Source: Myoxocephalus aenaeus (Eukaryota > Chordata > Actinopteri > Perciformes > Cottidae). From it: a DNA stretch of 64,000 bases. Made by a program: the position numbers and the translations under genes. Numbering within the stretch: the stretch's first letter is position 1; every line of letters starts with the position of its first letter. Below the pieces are notes generated by a model, which saw only the letters and a list, made by a program, of their open reading frames with translations, was not told the origin of the DNA and did not search any database. The stretch spans positions 357,501 to 421,500 of the forward strand of contig JBAMJR010000531.1 in NCBI GenBank assembly GCA_038501785.1. The letters run 5' to 3'. Below are positions 48,567-59,602 of the stretch, one piece after another.

Positions 48567-48674
48567 AAACCCGGGATGGATCTGGCCGACACCTACATCA
48601 CCTTCATCCGGCAGAACCAGGACATCCTCCGAGACCGCGTCAACGACGAGCTGTACATCGAGAAGGTGTTTGAC
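48567..48674 (+). CDS. cadps2: CADPS exon 13 of window
   Basis: A 108-nt exon between CTCCTGCAG and GTGAGT, phase 0 on both sides, 36 codons. It reads KPGMDLADTYITFIRQ, NQDILRDRV and ELYIEKVFD. The DLADTY and RQNQDILR pattern fits CADPS2. Confidence 0.96.
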
Positions 48675-49130
48675 GTGAGTTCCGATCCTCGTCCTTGAAG
48701 ATGGGTTGTTTTACTTTTGTGGATTTGTCCATAATTTCGGATATCTGCGAGGACGAGGTCAATCAAAAAGTGAGACAGGAAAACTGTGTGAGACAAATAC
48801 TGTGAGTAGAGATCAAAGATGTTCAAGACTGAACCAAGATCCATCAAACCCCTTCAGAAGAGGAGGACACGTGTTTGACATCGAGAGCAAACCGCTGCCG
48901 TATCACTTAAGTACAGGAAAATCAAAATCCATAGCTGACCACTACTAGTATCTCAAAATTGACAAACACGGCCAGAGCTTCTTTTTTTCTCTCTCTGCGG
49001 GCGATTCAAGATCCTACGGTCTCATTGGTCCGTTAACGCTGCGTAGACGCCGTCAGACGGCGCATGCGGAAACAGCTGATCATTTTGATAGTAGGGTCGA
49101 CTGGATCAGACACTATCTTGGCAAAGAGTA

Positions 49131-49269
49131 CCGTAAAAGTCGGGTTAAAAGCCGCCCCTACCTCCGGTGGGTGTCCCCGCTGTAGCAAGCTAGGAGCAGC
49201 GCTAGCTAGCGGGGAGCTAACGGGGACACTGACCGAAGGTAGTAGCGGCTTGTAACCCGACTTTTACGC
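49131..49269. mobile_element. Fold-back MITE copy 3 (short form)
   Basis: CCGTAAAAGTCGGGTTAAAA at the left and GTAACCCGACTTTTACG at the right, with TA on both sides (49129-49130 and 49270-49271). At 139 bp it is the shortest copy and lacks the expanded AGCTAGC array, so it may be near the ancestral form. Confidence 0.88.
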
Positions 49270-49894
49270 TAGGTCATTTTTTTTTTTTTTAACCGACTTT
49301 TTTGACTGAATATGCTTCATAACATGCCAATGCTTTCCTGGATTGTGTTTATTGTTGCAGATTTCGATGCTCTAGGTCTTAATCTTTCTAAAAAGCTGCA
49401 CTATTAGTCTGTGGGTTGTCGTTAAGGCACCGACCAATATATTTTTTTAAACTCTGGGAACACTCAGTGAGTCCTTTGTGGAAACACCTTACTCATACTC
49501 ATGCTGGATGTTCATAGTTATGATCAAAATATCTTTTAAAAGTGTTTTCTTTTGCAGATATACATTTTTTTCCCAAAAAATGTATATTTTGGCGGAGGCT
49601 GCGGCCGGGCTGCGGCCGGGCCGACAGTAGCCTGTGTACTGTCCCCAAATAAACCACACAATGAGCAAGATAACGTCTCGTAGCTTTCCTGCTTTTACCG
49701 GTAGCCCCTTTGAGAAACACATGCAACAGCTACATTAATAGCAATGCTATTATTTGTTGAGCTAAAACGTCAACAGTTACGCTTGCATATCGTTTGCATG
49801 GTTAGACCGGCGAGGGGATGAGGAGACTTGTGAAGACGGCGCAGATAACAGGAAGGAGAAAAGCCAGCATCACTGAAGCGCATGCGCACTCACT

Positions 49895-50060
49895 ATCTCA
49901 TAATTTCGACTTTCTATCTCATTATTATGACTTTTTATCTCATTATTATGACTTTTTATCTCATTATTTCGACTTTCTATCTCATTATTATGACTTTTTA
50001 TCTCATTATTATGACTTTTTATCTCATAATTTCGACTTTATTATCTCATAATTATGAAAA
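49895..50060 (+). repeat. 22-bp TATCTCATTATTATGACTTT minisatellite
   Basis: About seven copies of a 22-bp unit, with a variant AATTTCGACTT in places. The repetitive open frames are not genes. Confidence 0.92.
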
Positions 50061-50625
50061 ACGGGCTTCCATATACAATAAACACAAGTATTGGAATTAA
50101 TATGGGGTTCCTACGACGACTCGAACACCCTAGGGGGTCTGTCGTGTTCAGATTGTTAAAACATAGAAACAGTGAGGCTTTCAAAGTAAAAGCAAACGAC
50201 AACAAAAAGAACGCTCTGGTTCTGCAAAAACGAAAACCATCTGGTAAAATGACCAGATTGAAAGCGGCTTTTTGCCTGTTTACACACGTGAACTATGCAG
50301 AGCGCTGGCGCTCCAGATGGAGAACAAGCGGCCTGAAGGTCAATGGCCGTGGTCGTGGCGTTCCCACCCCCGCCGGCTCTACGGTTCTCCGGTTCTCCGG
50401 CTGAAGGATCCCGAGCGCGAGGACGCAGAAACACAACAAAGGTCCAACAATGGATCCGTCGGACAAAAGAGGCGCCGTGTCTCCTCGCTCGGAGAAACTC
50501 AACGAGTCTCCGGGTTGATTCCACGACTCTGAACACAAAAACACCTCCAGCGCTTTCTCTCATTTCCAGTTATCGTTCACTCGAACACAAGCTGTTATCG
50601 ATTTACAGCTCCCTCGCCTTGTTTT

Positions 50626-50663
<38 letters not shown>

Positions 50664-51826
50664 TTTTTTTCAGGTGAGGTACATCTCCGCTCCCGCTGCT
50701 TCCTGCTCTCAAACGTTGAGTTTTGTATTTATTGGAAGCAAACCGCTCTCAGACCTGTAGGATGCTGAGCGTCTCTTTACCTCCGTCTGTTTTATTTTGG
50801 TCAGTTTTCTCTCCTCCTCCTCTGTAATGTCCTCTTGTCTTCTCTGCTTCTCCCAGCGATCGGCAGCTTTGATTTCCTTCTCACCAACGCTGCGTCCTCC
50901 CTTTAGAGTTAGGAGGAGCTCTCGTATCCACGATACTCCAGAAGCCTGCCGAGTTTAAAAAAAACTACGTTTTTATGATATTATTTGTATGGTTAAAGAT
51001 GCAACATGTTTCTGTAAAGCGAGAGAAGAGAAGAAGAGCAGAGAGGTGTGGCGGCCGTGAAGGAACCAACTGGTTTCATGTGAACGTTTATTGTGGGGGG
51101 AAAACGGCGGAAATTGACAAAATAATTCTCCTTATTGGTTTTGATTCTTTATTGATAATCTGATTGGTTATTTTTCTAAATCATTGCTTTGTGCCAAGAC
51201 TAAGAATAGATTTAGAACAGGTTCAAAAGTATTTATATATAACTAAATATGAGTTTGATATTCTCATTAAATCCAGATACATTGACTAGTATTCCTGTTA
51301 GCGGCGCCTTGTGTGAACCCATAAATAAAAGGACATGTCATTGAAAGACCTCCAGTCAAACTTATTATTATTTATTACACTTCTTGCTACTTTTATCCAC
51401 CTCTGTAAATCCTAAAAAAAAACGTCTTCAACTTTTGTGTCAAATTCCCGTCGTTATATATATATATATATTACATGTGCAGTAAATGCCTGAATGGAAG
51501 CACACAATCCTTCACAGCCAGGTGTCGGCCTGCGGTTCCTTCAAAGGCTGCAAACACCGACTGCTTCTGTTGACCCGTTTATCACTTAGCGGAACCCCGA
51601 GAGCCGCCGCACCTCCACCTGTCCGTGTGTCCCTCCTCCTCTTCCTCCTCCTCCTCCAGGATTCACATTTATAAGAATGTATTTCGGCGCAGAGTTGCCA
51701 AACACGCCTCAGCTCGCCGCCCCGAGTCCACGCAGCGGACATGGCCGCTCAGGCCCTCGCGCACATTAGCAGCACGGAGCCGAGCGATGGATTTCTGCCA
51801 CCCGTCGCCTCCTCTGAGGGCTCAGT

Positions 51827-51828
<2 letters not shown>

Positions 51829-51884
<56 letters not shown>
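51829..51884 (+). repeat. (GT)n microsatellite
   Basis: A long GT run followed by TCTGTGTGG. Confidence 0.96.
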
Positions 51885-52159
51885 TGTGTGGTGTGTGTGG
51901 GTGTCTAATGAAGCTCAGAAGATCCCAGTCTCACCAGGGAACGCCTTTGTGTAGGAGGAGGAGGTGTCTCCACTCAGCCCAGTTTGCGTGTAACAAAGAA
52001 AGTAAACCTTGTGTTCACACGGCGGCATCAGGCCTCCCGCCAGGTGCATTATGGGTATGCCGTTGACTTGTTTACGTGCGTCTGGGCGAGTGGAAGTCAA
52101 ACTCATGTCAAGGTTTGTCAACACGGATATAAAGGAGAAGAAGAGACCGGCTCTTTTTT

Positions 52160-52190
<31 letters not shown>

Positions 52191-52306
52191 GTTTATGTCT
52201 CTCTCTCTCCGGCGTGTGCATGCTCACGTGTGCCTGTTTGTCTATTTGTGTACAAGTGCTCACCAGGGAACGCCTTTGTGTGGATGAGGAGTGTAATGCA
52301 TGCCCT

Positions 52307-52308
<2 letters not shown>

Positions 52309-52395
<87 letters not shown>
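52309..52395 (+). repeat. (CA)n microsatellite
   Basis: About 43 uninterrupted CA units. Confidence 0.97.
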
Positions 52396-52397
<2 letters not shown>

Positions 52398-52469
52398 ACG
52401 AACCTGCCAGAAGTCTACATCTCTGAACAAGAAGCCGTTTAATCTCCTTGTCTTCTCTTTGTAATCGAG

Positions 52470-52610
52470 GCTCGGGGGTACAGCGGGTCGCTCTCTAATC
52501 ACACGGTCGGCGGTTCAATCCCCCGTTTAATCCCACTGTGCCTGAACGAGACATTGAGCCCCGAGTTGCTCCGCGGTTCTTCACGTCCGCCCGCTGCTCC
52601 AGACGGGTTA
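52470..52610 (+). repeat. Dispersed repeat with tRNA-like B box
   Basis: GCGGGTCGCTCTCTAATCAC, GGCGGTTCAATCCCC and GAACGAGACATTGAGCCCCG resemble a common fish tRNA-derived repeat remembered from other genomes. It is too degenerate to be a tRNA. Confidence 0.45.
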
Positions 52611-53689
52611 AATACAGAGGTATGGATGTGACTGTAAAGATACAAAATAAAGTTTAAATCAAGACAAAAATGAAGCAAATCGTTGCACAAAAAGACATGA
52701 AATTCCTTTTGGGAAAAATAAAAAAAAGATGTTTTTGTTGATTCAACAGAAATGAAAGTCAGCGTCGTGACGCCGGATAAAAATAATCTCATCAGAAAAC
52801 AATATGTTCGGTCTCAATTCTTGCACTTTTTAGTAAAGAAAATAATCTTTTTTTTGTATTATTTGGTGTCAAAACCAGAATTTGTGTCAAATGTTTAAAT
52901 GACATCATTACTGTGACACCTTCAGTGGAACCAGCCTCCGTTCATCACGGAGACATTGTTTCTGACAGGACTAATGCAGACCCACAATGCCGTGCACCAC
53001 ACCCCCCCTCCCCCCACATATTCACTCCATCTGTTTTCACTCTCGTCCTCTAATCAGCTCAATTAAGGAGCGTCTTCGTACTCAATTTCCACGACTGTTA
53101 ACACGGCTGGCGAGGCGACCGTCAGGCAGCTGATTAGCCGCTCTGAGGAGAACTCGCCTCCCAGAGACTCAAATAAACGTTTCATTGAGGAGGAGGAGGA
53201 GGAGGAGGAGGAGGAAGGAAATGAGAAGAAATCGAGAAGAAATCATCTCAGGAGCAGCAAAATATCATCCAGTAATTTCCACATCCTCTAACATCTGTTA
53301 ACTCAAGAGCGCAAAGCGATTGTCAGCGAGCTGATTAGCATGCCACTCGGATTCCATCTTAGAAATATATAGTGTGAAGAGGAGGAGGAGGAGGAGGAGG
53401 ACGACGACATGGTGGAGGAAGAGGAGGAGGAGGACATGGATGAAGAGGAGAAGGAGAAAAAGAGAAAAACAGCTATGTTACTGATATTAGTATACACACG
53501 AAAAACTTTGAAAAATTGCATGTTATGATGTAGTTTTGGACGCAGCCCAAAAAGACACATTTTAAGGATTGCCTCCGTAATTCATCTCATGTCGGCCATT
53601 TTTTCCCACTTCCGGTTCCAACGCAGCCACAAATGTATTTAATTACTTTGATGAAGCCCCGGTTTCCCGCCATCACGCTAGCGAGCCAG

Positions 53690-54052
53690 AAAGTAGCTTA
53701 GCGAGACGGCAGCAAGATGGCAGCGAGACGGCTGTGAGACGGTTGCGAGACGGCAGGAAGACAGTAGCGAGATGGCAGCGAGACGGCAGGAAGACAGTAG
53801 CAAGATGGCAGCGAGATAGCAGGAAACAGCAGCGAGGCGGCAGCGAGGATGGCAGCGAGGCGGCAGCGAGGATGGCAGCGAGGCGGCAGCGAGGATGGCA
53901 GCAAGACGGCAGCGAGACGGTAGCGAGATAGCAGGAGGCAACGAGACGGCAGGAAGACGGCAACGAGACGGCAGTAAGACGGCAGCGAGACGGCAGCGAG
54001 ACGGCAGGGAGACGGCAGCGAGACGGCAGCGAGACGGCAGCGAGACGGCATA
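53690..54052 (+). repeat. GACGGCAGCGA minisatellite
   Basis: About thirty 10-12-bp words (GACGGCAGCGA, GATGGCAGCGA, GACAGTAGCAA). All frames on both strands are largely open, giving Arg/Ala- or Leu/Pro/Ser-rich fake proteins. Confidence 0.94.
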
Positions 54053-55195
54053 TTTCTACACAAACAATGACCGAACAGCTCGACTCGCACAGCATCGTAA
54101 AACATAGCTACAACTTTCCAAATAGGCGTTATTCACATTATATGAACCGATCACATTATTGGGAAACAAAATGGTTACTTTCTTGCCTGAATAATATCTA
54201 TTTTTTAATCAATAGCAGCTTCTTCTTTTTTAAGCTTAAAAACATTTTAGGGAAGAATAAGAAGAACATTTTAGGGGGAAATACACTAAATTATATTATT
54301 ATCGGTTTCACAGTGCATTTTTAATTTTTTGGGGATAAATCAATCACGTTTATTAAAGAATGTGTCACACGAAGGTAAAAGTTACTTAAAGAGACTTTTT
54401 TCCTAAATCCATCCCGAGATTCTTTTAGCAAAGTTACCCTTTTCTTTCCTTTCAATACGATGAATACTCTCGACTCTGAAATAGACTCTTTGTGCTTTTG
54501 AGTTGGACCTGAATCAAAGTTTTGTGACACGTAAAAGTACACAAAACGCCTTAATATACGATATTTGATGTGTTGAAGTTATAGCGTCTATAATCTGCCT
54601 GTTTCTAAGGAAACAACAGCCGAAATATATAAAATAGTGGAAGTTGAATTCCGCCGTATTTGTGAGCTTCTTCTTCTTCCCGATCGCAAGGTTGAGACGT
54701 TTCCAAAGAGCAAACTTTGCGTTTATTCTATTTATTTGACGGAAAAGAACTGTGATTACACTTGAATCCTCCTTTTGAAAGTCGCCGTGAATCTTCCTGT
54801 GTTTTGGGTTGAGACTCTGAATAAAGAGAGAGAAAAAACCCGCTTCATTACTTAACTTGCATTAAGCAGCAGGTGTCAAGGAGGTCGGCGCGGTCGATCC
54901 CACAATGAAGGAATCAAATATTTGCGCGACCCCCGAATGATCACGGATGTGTTTTGGCTTTTGTCAAGTGCATAGAAATAACCTTTGGACTGTTTTTTTC
55001 TCTCTATTAAATTGGAAGGTAATTACAGTTCTTGCCGCGGCGGAATTAAGTCTGCCGGCGGCTCTTGAAGCAGATCTGAATATTCCGGGTCATCCGCGTG
55101 TCAGAGCAATTTCCCTGAGCATTCTCGTTCGACTGGTAACTCAATAAAGCCGCCCCATTGTGCGCATTTTACCAGCCACGTGCCCCGTGACTAAG

Positions 55196-55389
55196 GATTG
55201 CTCTTCAGGTGAGAGAAAAGGGTGCGTTTGATTTCCCCGCAGCCGCAGCCCGGTGGCGGAAAAGGTGTGAAGAGGAAAGAAGCGTTTAATGAGATTGCTC
55301 TTCAGGTGAGAGAAAAGGGTGCGTTTGATTTCCCCGCAGCCGCAGCCCGGTGGCGGAAAAGGTGTGAAGAGGAAAGAAGCGTTTAATGA
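55196..55389 (+). repeat. Perfect 97-bp tandem duplication
   Basis: GATTGCTCTTCAGGTGAGAG starts each copy and GAAGCGTTTAATGA ends each. Copies at 55196-55292 and 55293-55389 look identical, so the duplication is recent. Confidence 0.95.
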
Positions 55390-56317
55390 AAAACTACAAA
55401 GACGACACTCTCTTTCTTTTTTCTTTCCTTCCTCGAAGGTCAAAGCTGAGCCGTGAACTTCTCCCGAGGCGTTTGGGAGTTTTTGCATTAAAATTGCCAC
55501 CTTTTTTTTTTTTTTTAACGTGTAAACGTTTCACCCACTTTAAAGGTTGTTGTTGTCGCTTTCTTCTTCTTCTGCCGTTTCGACGGTTTGACCTCTTGTT
55601 GGAGGGGTCTGAACCGGAGCGAGTTTCTTTCTTTTACGACGACCACAAACTTCTCCTTGTTTCGAGAGCAACATTAACATATTATCGTGGTTTCTATTTA
55701 TTTGTATTTATATACATATTCATGTTCTTTTTGACGATGAACGCAGCTTCAGAGACGCTGCTCAGGGTGTTTGCTCTTGGATTCTCTGACTTCAGGAGCG
55801 GCTGGAGGATGCTTTCAGGAGGATGAATGAAGCCTCTTTCAGCTGCTGCTGTAAAGAATGTGCCCCGGTGGTCTGAGCTCGCCTCCTCCACGCGAGAGAA
55901 ATCAGTTATATAGACATTTACATGTGTGACTGACTCAGAAGGCCACGTTTTATCCCTTTTAATGCTTCATGCTTTGTGCATTGAAGGGTAGCGGTGTTAA
56001 GAATCAAGGCTTTGGCTTCGTCTACGTTCACGCTGCAATCCTCAGAGCTCTACTTGGATTTGTTGCTCAGCTGCAAATGTATTTATGTCTTGGTTTGGCT
56101 GTTCACATTATTATTTATGTCTTTTTTTTGTGGAGGAAATGTCTATAATTCTGAACATTTGGTTTGAGTTGCATCTTTCAAGTCGATACTCGATTATTTA
56201 ATTTTTGGTATAAACAGAAAAGGTGTTTCAGAGAGAAGCCGACAGAGAAAACATGTTAAAAAGATAGAAGTTCATGTTCATGTTTACAGAGGGAATTAAT
56301 AAAGAGGGAAGTAGAGT

Positions 56318-56830
56318 CATTTTCTATATAGACTTCTATACAACCAGAGGAGCCCCCTGGTGGTCAGTAGAGAGAATGCAGCTTTAACACATGAAGCATA
56401 TACTTCTATACAACCAGGAGTCGCCCCCTGATGGTCAGGAGAGATAATGCAGCTTTAACACATGAAGCATAGACTTCTATACAACCAGAGGAGCCCCCTG
56501 GTGGTCAGGAGAGAGAATGCAGCTTTAACACATGAAGCATAGACTTCTATACAACCAGAGGAGCCCCCTGGTGGTCAGGAGAGAGAATGCAGCTTTAACA
56601 CATGAAGCATAGACTTCTATACAACCAGAGGAGCCCCCTAGTGGTCAGGAGAGAGAATGCAGCTTTAACACATGAAGCATATACTTCTATACAACCAGAG
56701 GAGTCGCCCCCTGGTGGTCAGGAGAGAGAATGCAGCTTTAACACATGAAGCATAGACTTCTATACAACCAGAGGAGTCGCCCCCTGGTGGTCAGGAGAGA
56801 GAATGCAGCTTTAACACATGAAGCATATAC
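56318..56830 (+). repeat. 73-bp minisatellite, locus 4
   Basis: Seven copies of the CTTCTATACAACCAGAGG unit, several lacking the GTCGC part (GAGGAGCCCCCTGGTGG). The 5' flank GGGAAGTAGAGTCATTT matches locus 2. The array ends about 150 bp before exon 14. Confidence 0.93.
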
Positions 56831-56980
56831 TTAATATATATACCATAATATCTCAACATTTGGAGGTCAAACTAAAATGAGCGAGTTCCACAGAAGCCTG
56901 TGAGACGACCAATGCGGTACTGAAAGGAGTTGAAGTGAGTGTGTTCTGTTCGGTGATCCTGCTCTGTGGTTGTGTGGCAG

Positions 56981-57085
56981 CAATGGTACGGCGGCTCCAT
57001 GAAGGCGGTGTGCGTTTGGCTGACGGACCGACTGGACCTGCAGCTCCACCCGTACCAGCTGAAGACGCTCATCAAGATCGTGAAG
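56981..57085 (+). CDS. cadps2: CADPS exon 14 of window
   Basis: A 105-nt exon between TGTGGCAG and GTAGGT, phase 0 on both sides. It reads QWYGGSMKAVCVWLTDRLDL, then QLHPYQLKTLIKIVK. VCVWLTDRLDLQLH fits CADPS2. This is the last helical segment before the C-terminal tail. Confidence 0.96.
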
Positions 57086-59431
57086 GTAGGTAGAACATGT
57101 TTTTTTAAATAAAACTATTTTGTGTTGAATAAAAAAAGGTTTGAAATTCCGAGCCGACGGGTTACTTTTACCCTTAATAGTCTCCTTCGTTTGAAAAGAG
57201 CGTCAGTGAATGCAGACAGACTGGGAAAGAATTTAATAAAAAATAAAAAAATCTTAATTCTTGGCTTATTCATGTAAAACAGTCAGAACTGACATTGAAG
57301 GAGAAGAAGAAGAAAAGACAAATCAAACCACAAGTGTCCTTGGAGGCGGTGTGAAGAGGCGCTCCAGAGAGAAACTGCTCAACTGTGCCGCTCGGCGCTT
57401 TTATCTTTTGGTCGTTGGCTAATGTACGGAGGTTTAACTTGAAAGCCGCGAGGAATCGTAAAGCTTCTGCCTCTGGAGGTAAAAGCCTCAGACGCTGCGA
57501 CACATAAAGACTCGGCTCGGCCTTGAGGTTCAGTCCTTTCAGAACGCCTCCTGCCGCTCGCCGCATTCCTAAGATGCGCGCTGTCTCCTTCCCAGCTCCT
57601 CCTCCTCCTCCCTTCTCCCTTCCTCCTTCTCCTTCCTTCCCTTCTCCTCCCTCCTCCTTCCCCTCCTCCCTTTCCTCCTCTCTCCTCCTTCCACCCTTCT
57701 CCTCCTCCTCCTCCTCCCTTCTCCTTCTCTTCTGCCCTTCTCCTCTCTCCTTCCCCTCCTCCCTCCTCCTCCCTTCTCCTCCTCTTCCTCCATTCTCCTC
57801 TCTCCTTCTCCTCCTCCCTCCTCCTCTCTTCTACCTCCTCCTCTCTTCTCCTCCTCTTCCCCCCTTCTCTTCCTCCCTCCTCCCTTCTCCTCTCTCCTTC
57901 TCCTCCTCCCTTCTCCTCTCTCCTTCCCCTCCTCCCTCCTCCTCCCTTCTCCTCTCTCCTTCTCCTCCTCCCTCCTCCTCCCTCCTCCTCTCTTCTACCT
58001 CCTCCTCCCTTCTCCTCCTCTTCCTCCCTTCTCTTCCTCCCTTCTCCTCTCTCCTTCTCCTCCTCCTCCCTTCTCCTTCTCCCTTCTACCCTCCTCCTCC
58101 CTTCTCCTTCTCTTCTGCCCTTCTCCTCCACCCTTCTCCTCCTCCTCCCCTTCTCCTTCTCTTCTGCCCTTCTCCTCTCTCCTTCTCCTCCTCTCTCCTT
58201 CTCCTCCTCCCTCCTCCTCCCTCCTCCTCTCTTCTACCTCCTCCTCCCTTCTCCTCCTCTTCCTCCCTTCTCTTCCTCCCTCCTCCCTTCTCTCTCCTTC
58301 TCCTCCTCCTCCCTTCTCCTCTCTCCTTCTCCTCCTCCCTCCTCCCTCCTCCTCTCTTCTACCTCCTCCTCCCTTCTCCTCCTCTTCCTCCCTTCTCTTC
58401 CTCCCTCCTCCCTTCTCTCTCCTTCTCCTCCTCCTCCCTTCTCCTTCTCCTCCTCCCTCCTCCCTCCTCCTCTCTTCTACCTCCTCCTCCCTTCTCCTCC
58501 TCTTCCTCCCTTCTCTTCCTCCCTCCTCCCTTCTCTCTCCTTCTCCTCCTCCTCCCTTCTCCTCTCTCCTTCTCCTCCTCCCTCCTCCCTCCTCCTCTCT
58601 TCTACCTCCTCCTCCCTTCTCCTCCTCTTCCTCCCTTCTCTTCCTCCCTCCTCCCTTCTCTCTCCTCCTCCTCCTCCTCCCTTCTCCTTCTCCCTTCTAC
58701 CTCCTCCTCCCTTCTCCTCTTCCTCCCTTCTATCTCCTCCTCCCTTCTACCTCCTCCTCCCTTCTCCTCCTCTTCCTCCCTTCTCCTCTCTCCTTCTCCT
58801 CCTCCCTCCTCCTCCCTCCTCCTCTCTTCTACCTCCTCCTCCCTTCTCTTCCTCCCTTCTCCTCTCTCCTTCTCCTCCTCCTCCCTTCTCCTCCTCCTCC
58901 TCCCTTCTACCTTCTCCTCCTCCTCCTCCCTTCTACCTTCTCCTCCTCTTCCTCCCTTCTCTTCCTCCCTTCTCCTCTCTCCTTCTACCTTCTCCTTCTC
59001 TTCTGCCCTTCTCCTCCACCCTTCTCCTCCTCCTCCCTTCTCCTTCTCTTCTGCCCTTCTCCTCTCTCCTTCTCCTCCTCCTCCTCTCTCCTTCCCCTCC
59101 TCCCTCCTCCTCCCTTCTCCTCCTCTTCCTCCCTCCTCCTCCCTCCTCCTCTCTTCTACCTCCTCCTCCCTTCTCCTCCTCTTCCTCCCTTCTCTTCCTC
59201 CCTCCTCCCTTCTCTCTCCTTCTCCTCCTCCCCCCTTCTCCTTCTCCCTTCTACCTCCTCCTCCCTTCTCCTCTTCCTCCCTTCTATCTCCTCCTCCCTT
59301 CTACCTCCTCCTCCCTTCTCCTCTTCCTCCCTTCTCCTCCTCCCTTCTACCGTCTCCCTTCTCCTTCTCCTCATGCCTCCTCCCTTCTGCTTCTCCCTCC
59401 TCCCTTCTCCTCCTCCTCTCCCCCTCCACAG
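57086..59431 (+). other. intron 14 (2.3 kb)
   Basis: Donor GTAGGT, acceptor CCCCCTCCACAG. 57086-57570 is ordinary sequence with no gene seen. From about 57575 onward it is a pyrimidine tract that runs into the acceptor. Confidence 0.9.
57575..59431 (+). repeat. 1.85-kb CTCCTCC/CTTCTCC pyrimidine tract
   Basis: Almost pure C/T on the + strand, built from CCTCCTCCCTTCTCC and TCTTCTACCTCC words. Larger blocks (about 120-140 bp, with TCTCTTCTACCTCCTCCTCC) recur between 58200 and 58680. It yields a fake 640-codon + frame that runs into the last exon in the wrong phase and a fake Glu/Arg-rich - frame. The end forms the exon 15 pyrimidine tract. Confidence 0.96.
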
Positions 59432-59602
59432 AAGACCTACCGTGACTTCCGGCTGCAGGGCGTCCTGGACGTGGTGCTGAACAACAAGAGCTACGAGACC
59501 GTCTACAACCGGCTGACGGTGGAGGAGGCCACGGCGGCCGTGAAGGCCGGAGACGGCCTGCAGGGCATCAGCATGAGGGACAGCGACGAGGAGGACGACT
59601 GA
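59432..59602 (+). CDS. cadps2: CADPS terminal coding exon with stop
   Basis: A 171-nt coding part after CCTCCACAG, phase 0, 56 codons plus TGA. It reads KTYRDFRLQGVLDVVLNNK, SYETVYNRL, LTVEEATAAV and LQGISMRDSDEEDD. The acidic last residues and the LQGI-MxDSDEE pattern are the known CAPS C-terminus, part of the dense-core-vesicle binding tail. The acidic tail is slightly shorter than in mammalian CADPS1 as I remember it. Confidence 0.97.
   Translation, partial: KTYRDFRLQGVLDVVLNNKSYETVYNRLTVEEATAAVKAGDGLQGISMRDSDEEDD

Larger units (their letters stand above)
48675..56980 (+). other. intron 13 (8.3 kb)
   Basis: Donor GTGAGT, acceptor TGTGGCAG. It contains a fold-back element (49131-49269), a 22-bp TTATCTCATTATTATGACTT array (49895-50060), TA, GT and CA microsatellites, a tRNA-like repeat fragment (about 52470-52610), GAG runs, a GACGGCAGCGA array (53690-54052), a 97-bp tandem duplication (55196-55389) and a 73-bp minisatellite (56318-56830). 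Stretches 50070-50620, 50670-51820, 52620-53170, 54060-55190 and 55400-56260 show no gene to me. Confidence 0.8.

Noticed and set aside
53673..54107. Arg/Ala- and Leu/Pro/Ser-rich frames on both strands
   Set aside because: GACGGCAGCGA minisatellite, open in nearly all frames by composition.
57379..58131. Glu/Arg/Gly-rich - strand frame
   Set aside because: Complement of the same pyrimidine tract. No family resemblance and no complexity.
57523..59445. Very long + strand frame of 640 codons (Ser/Leu/Pro rich)
   Set aside because: It is the translation of the pyrimidine tract, has one- or two-word composition, and enters the real last exon in the wrong phase.
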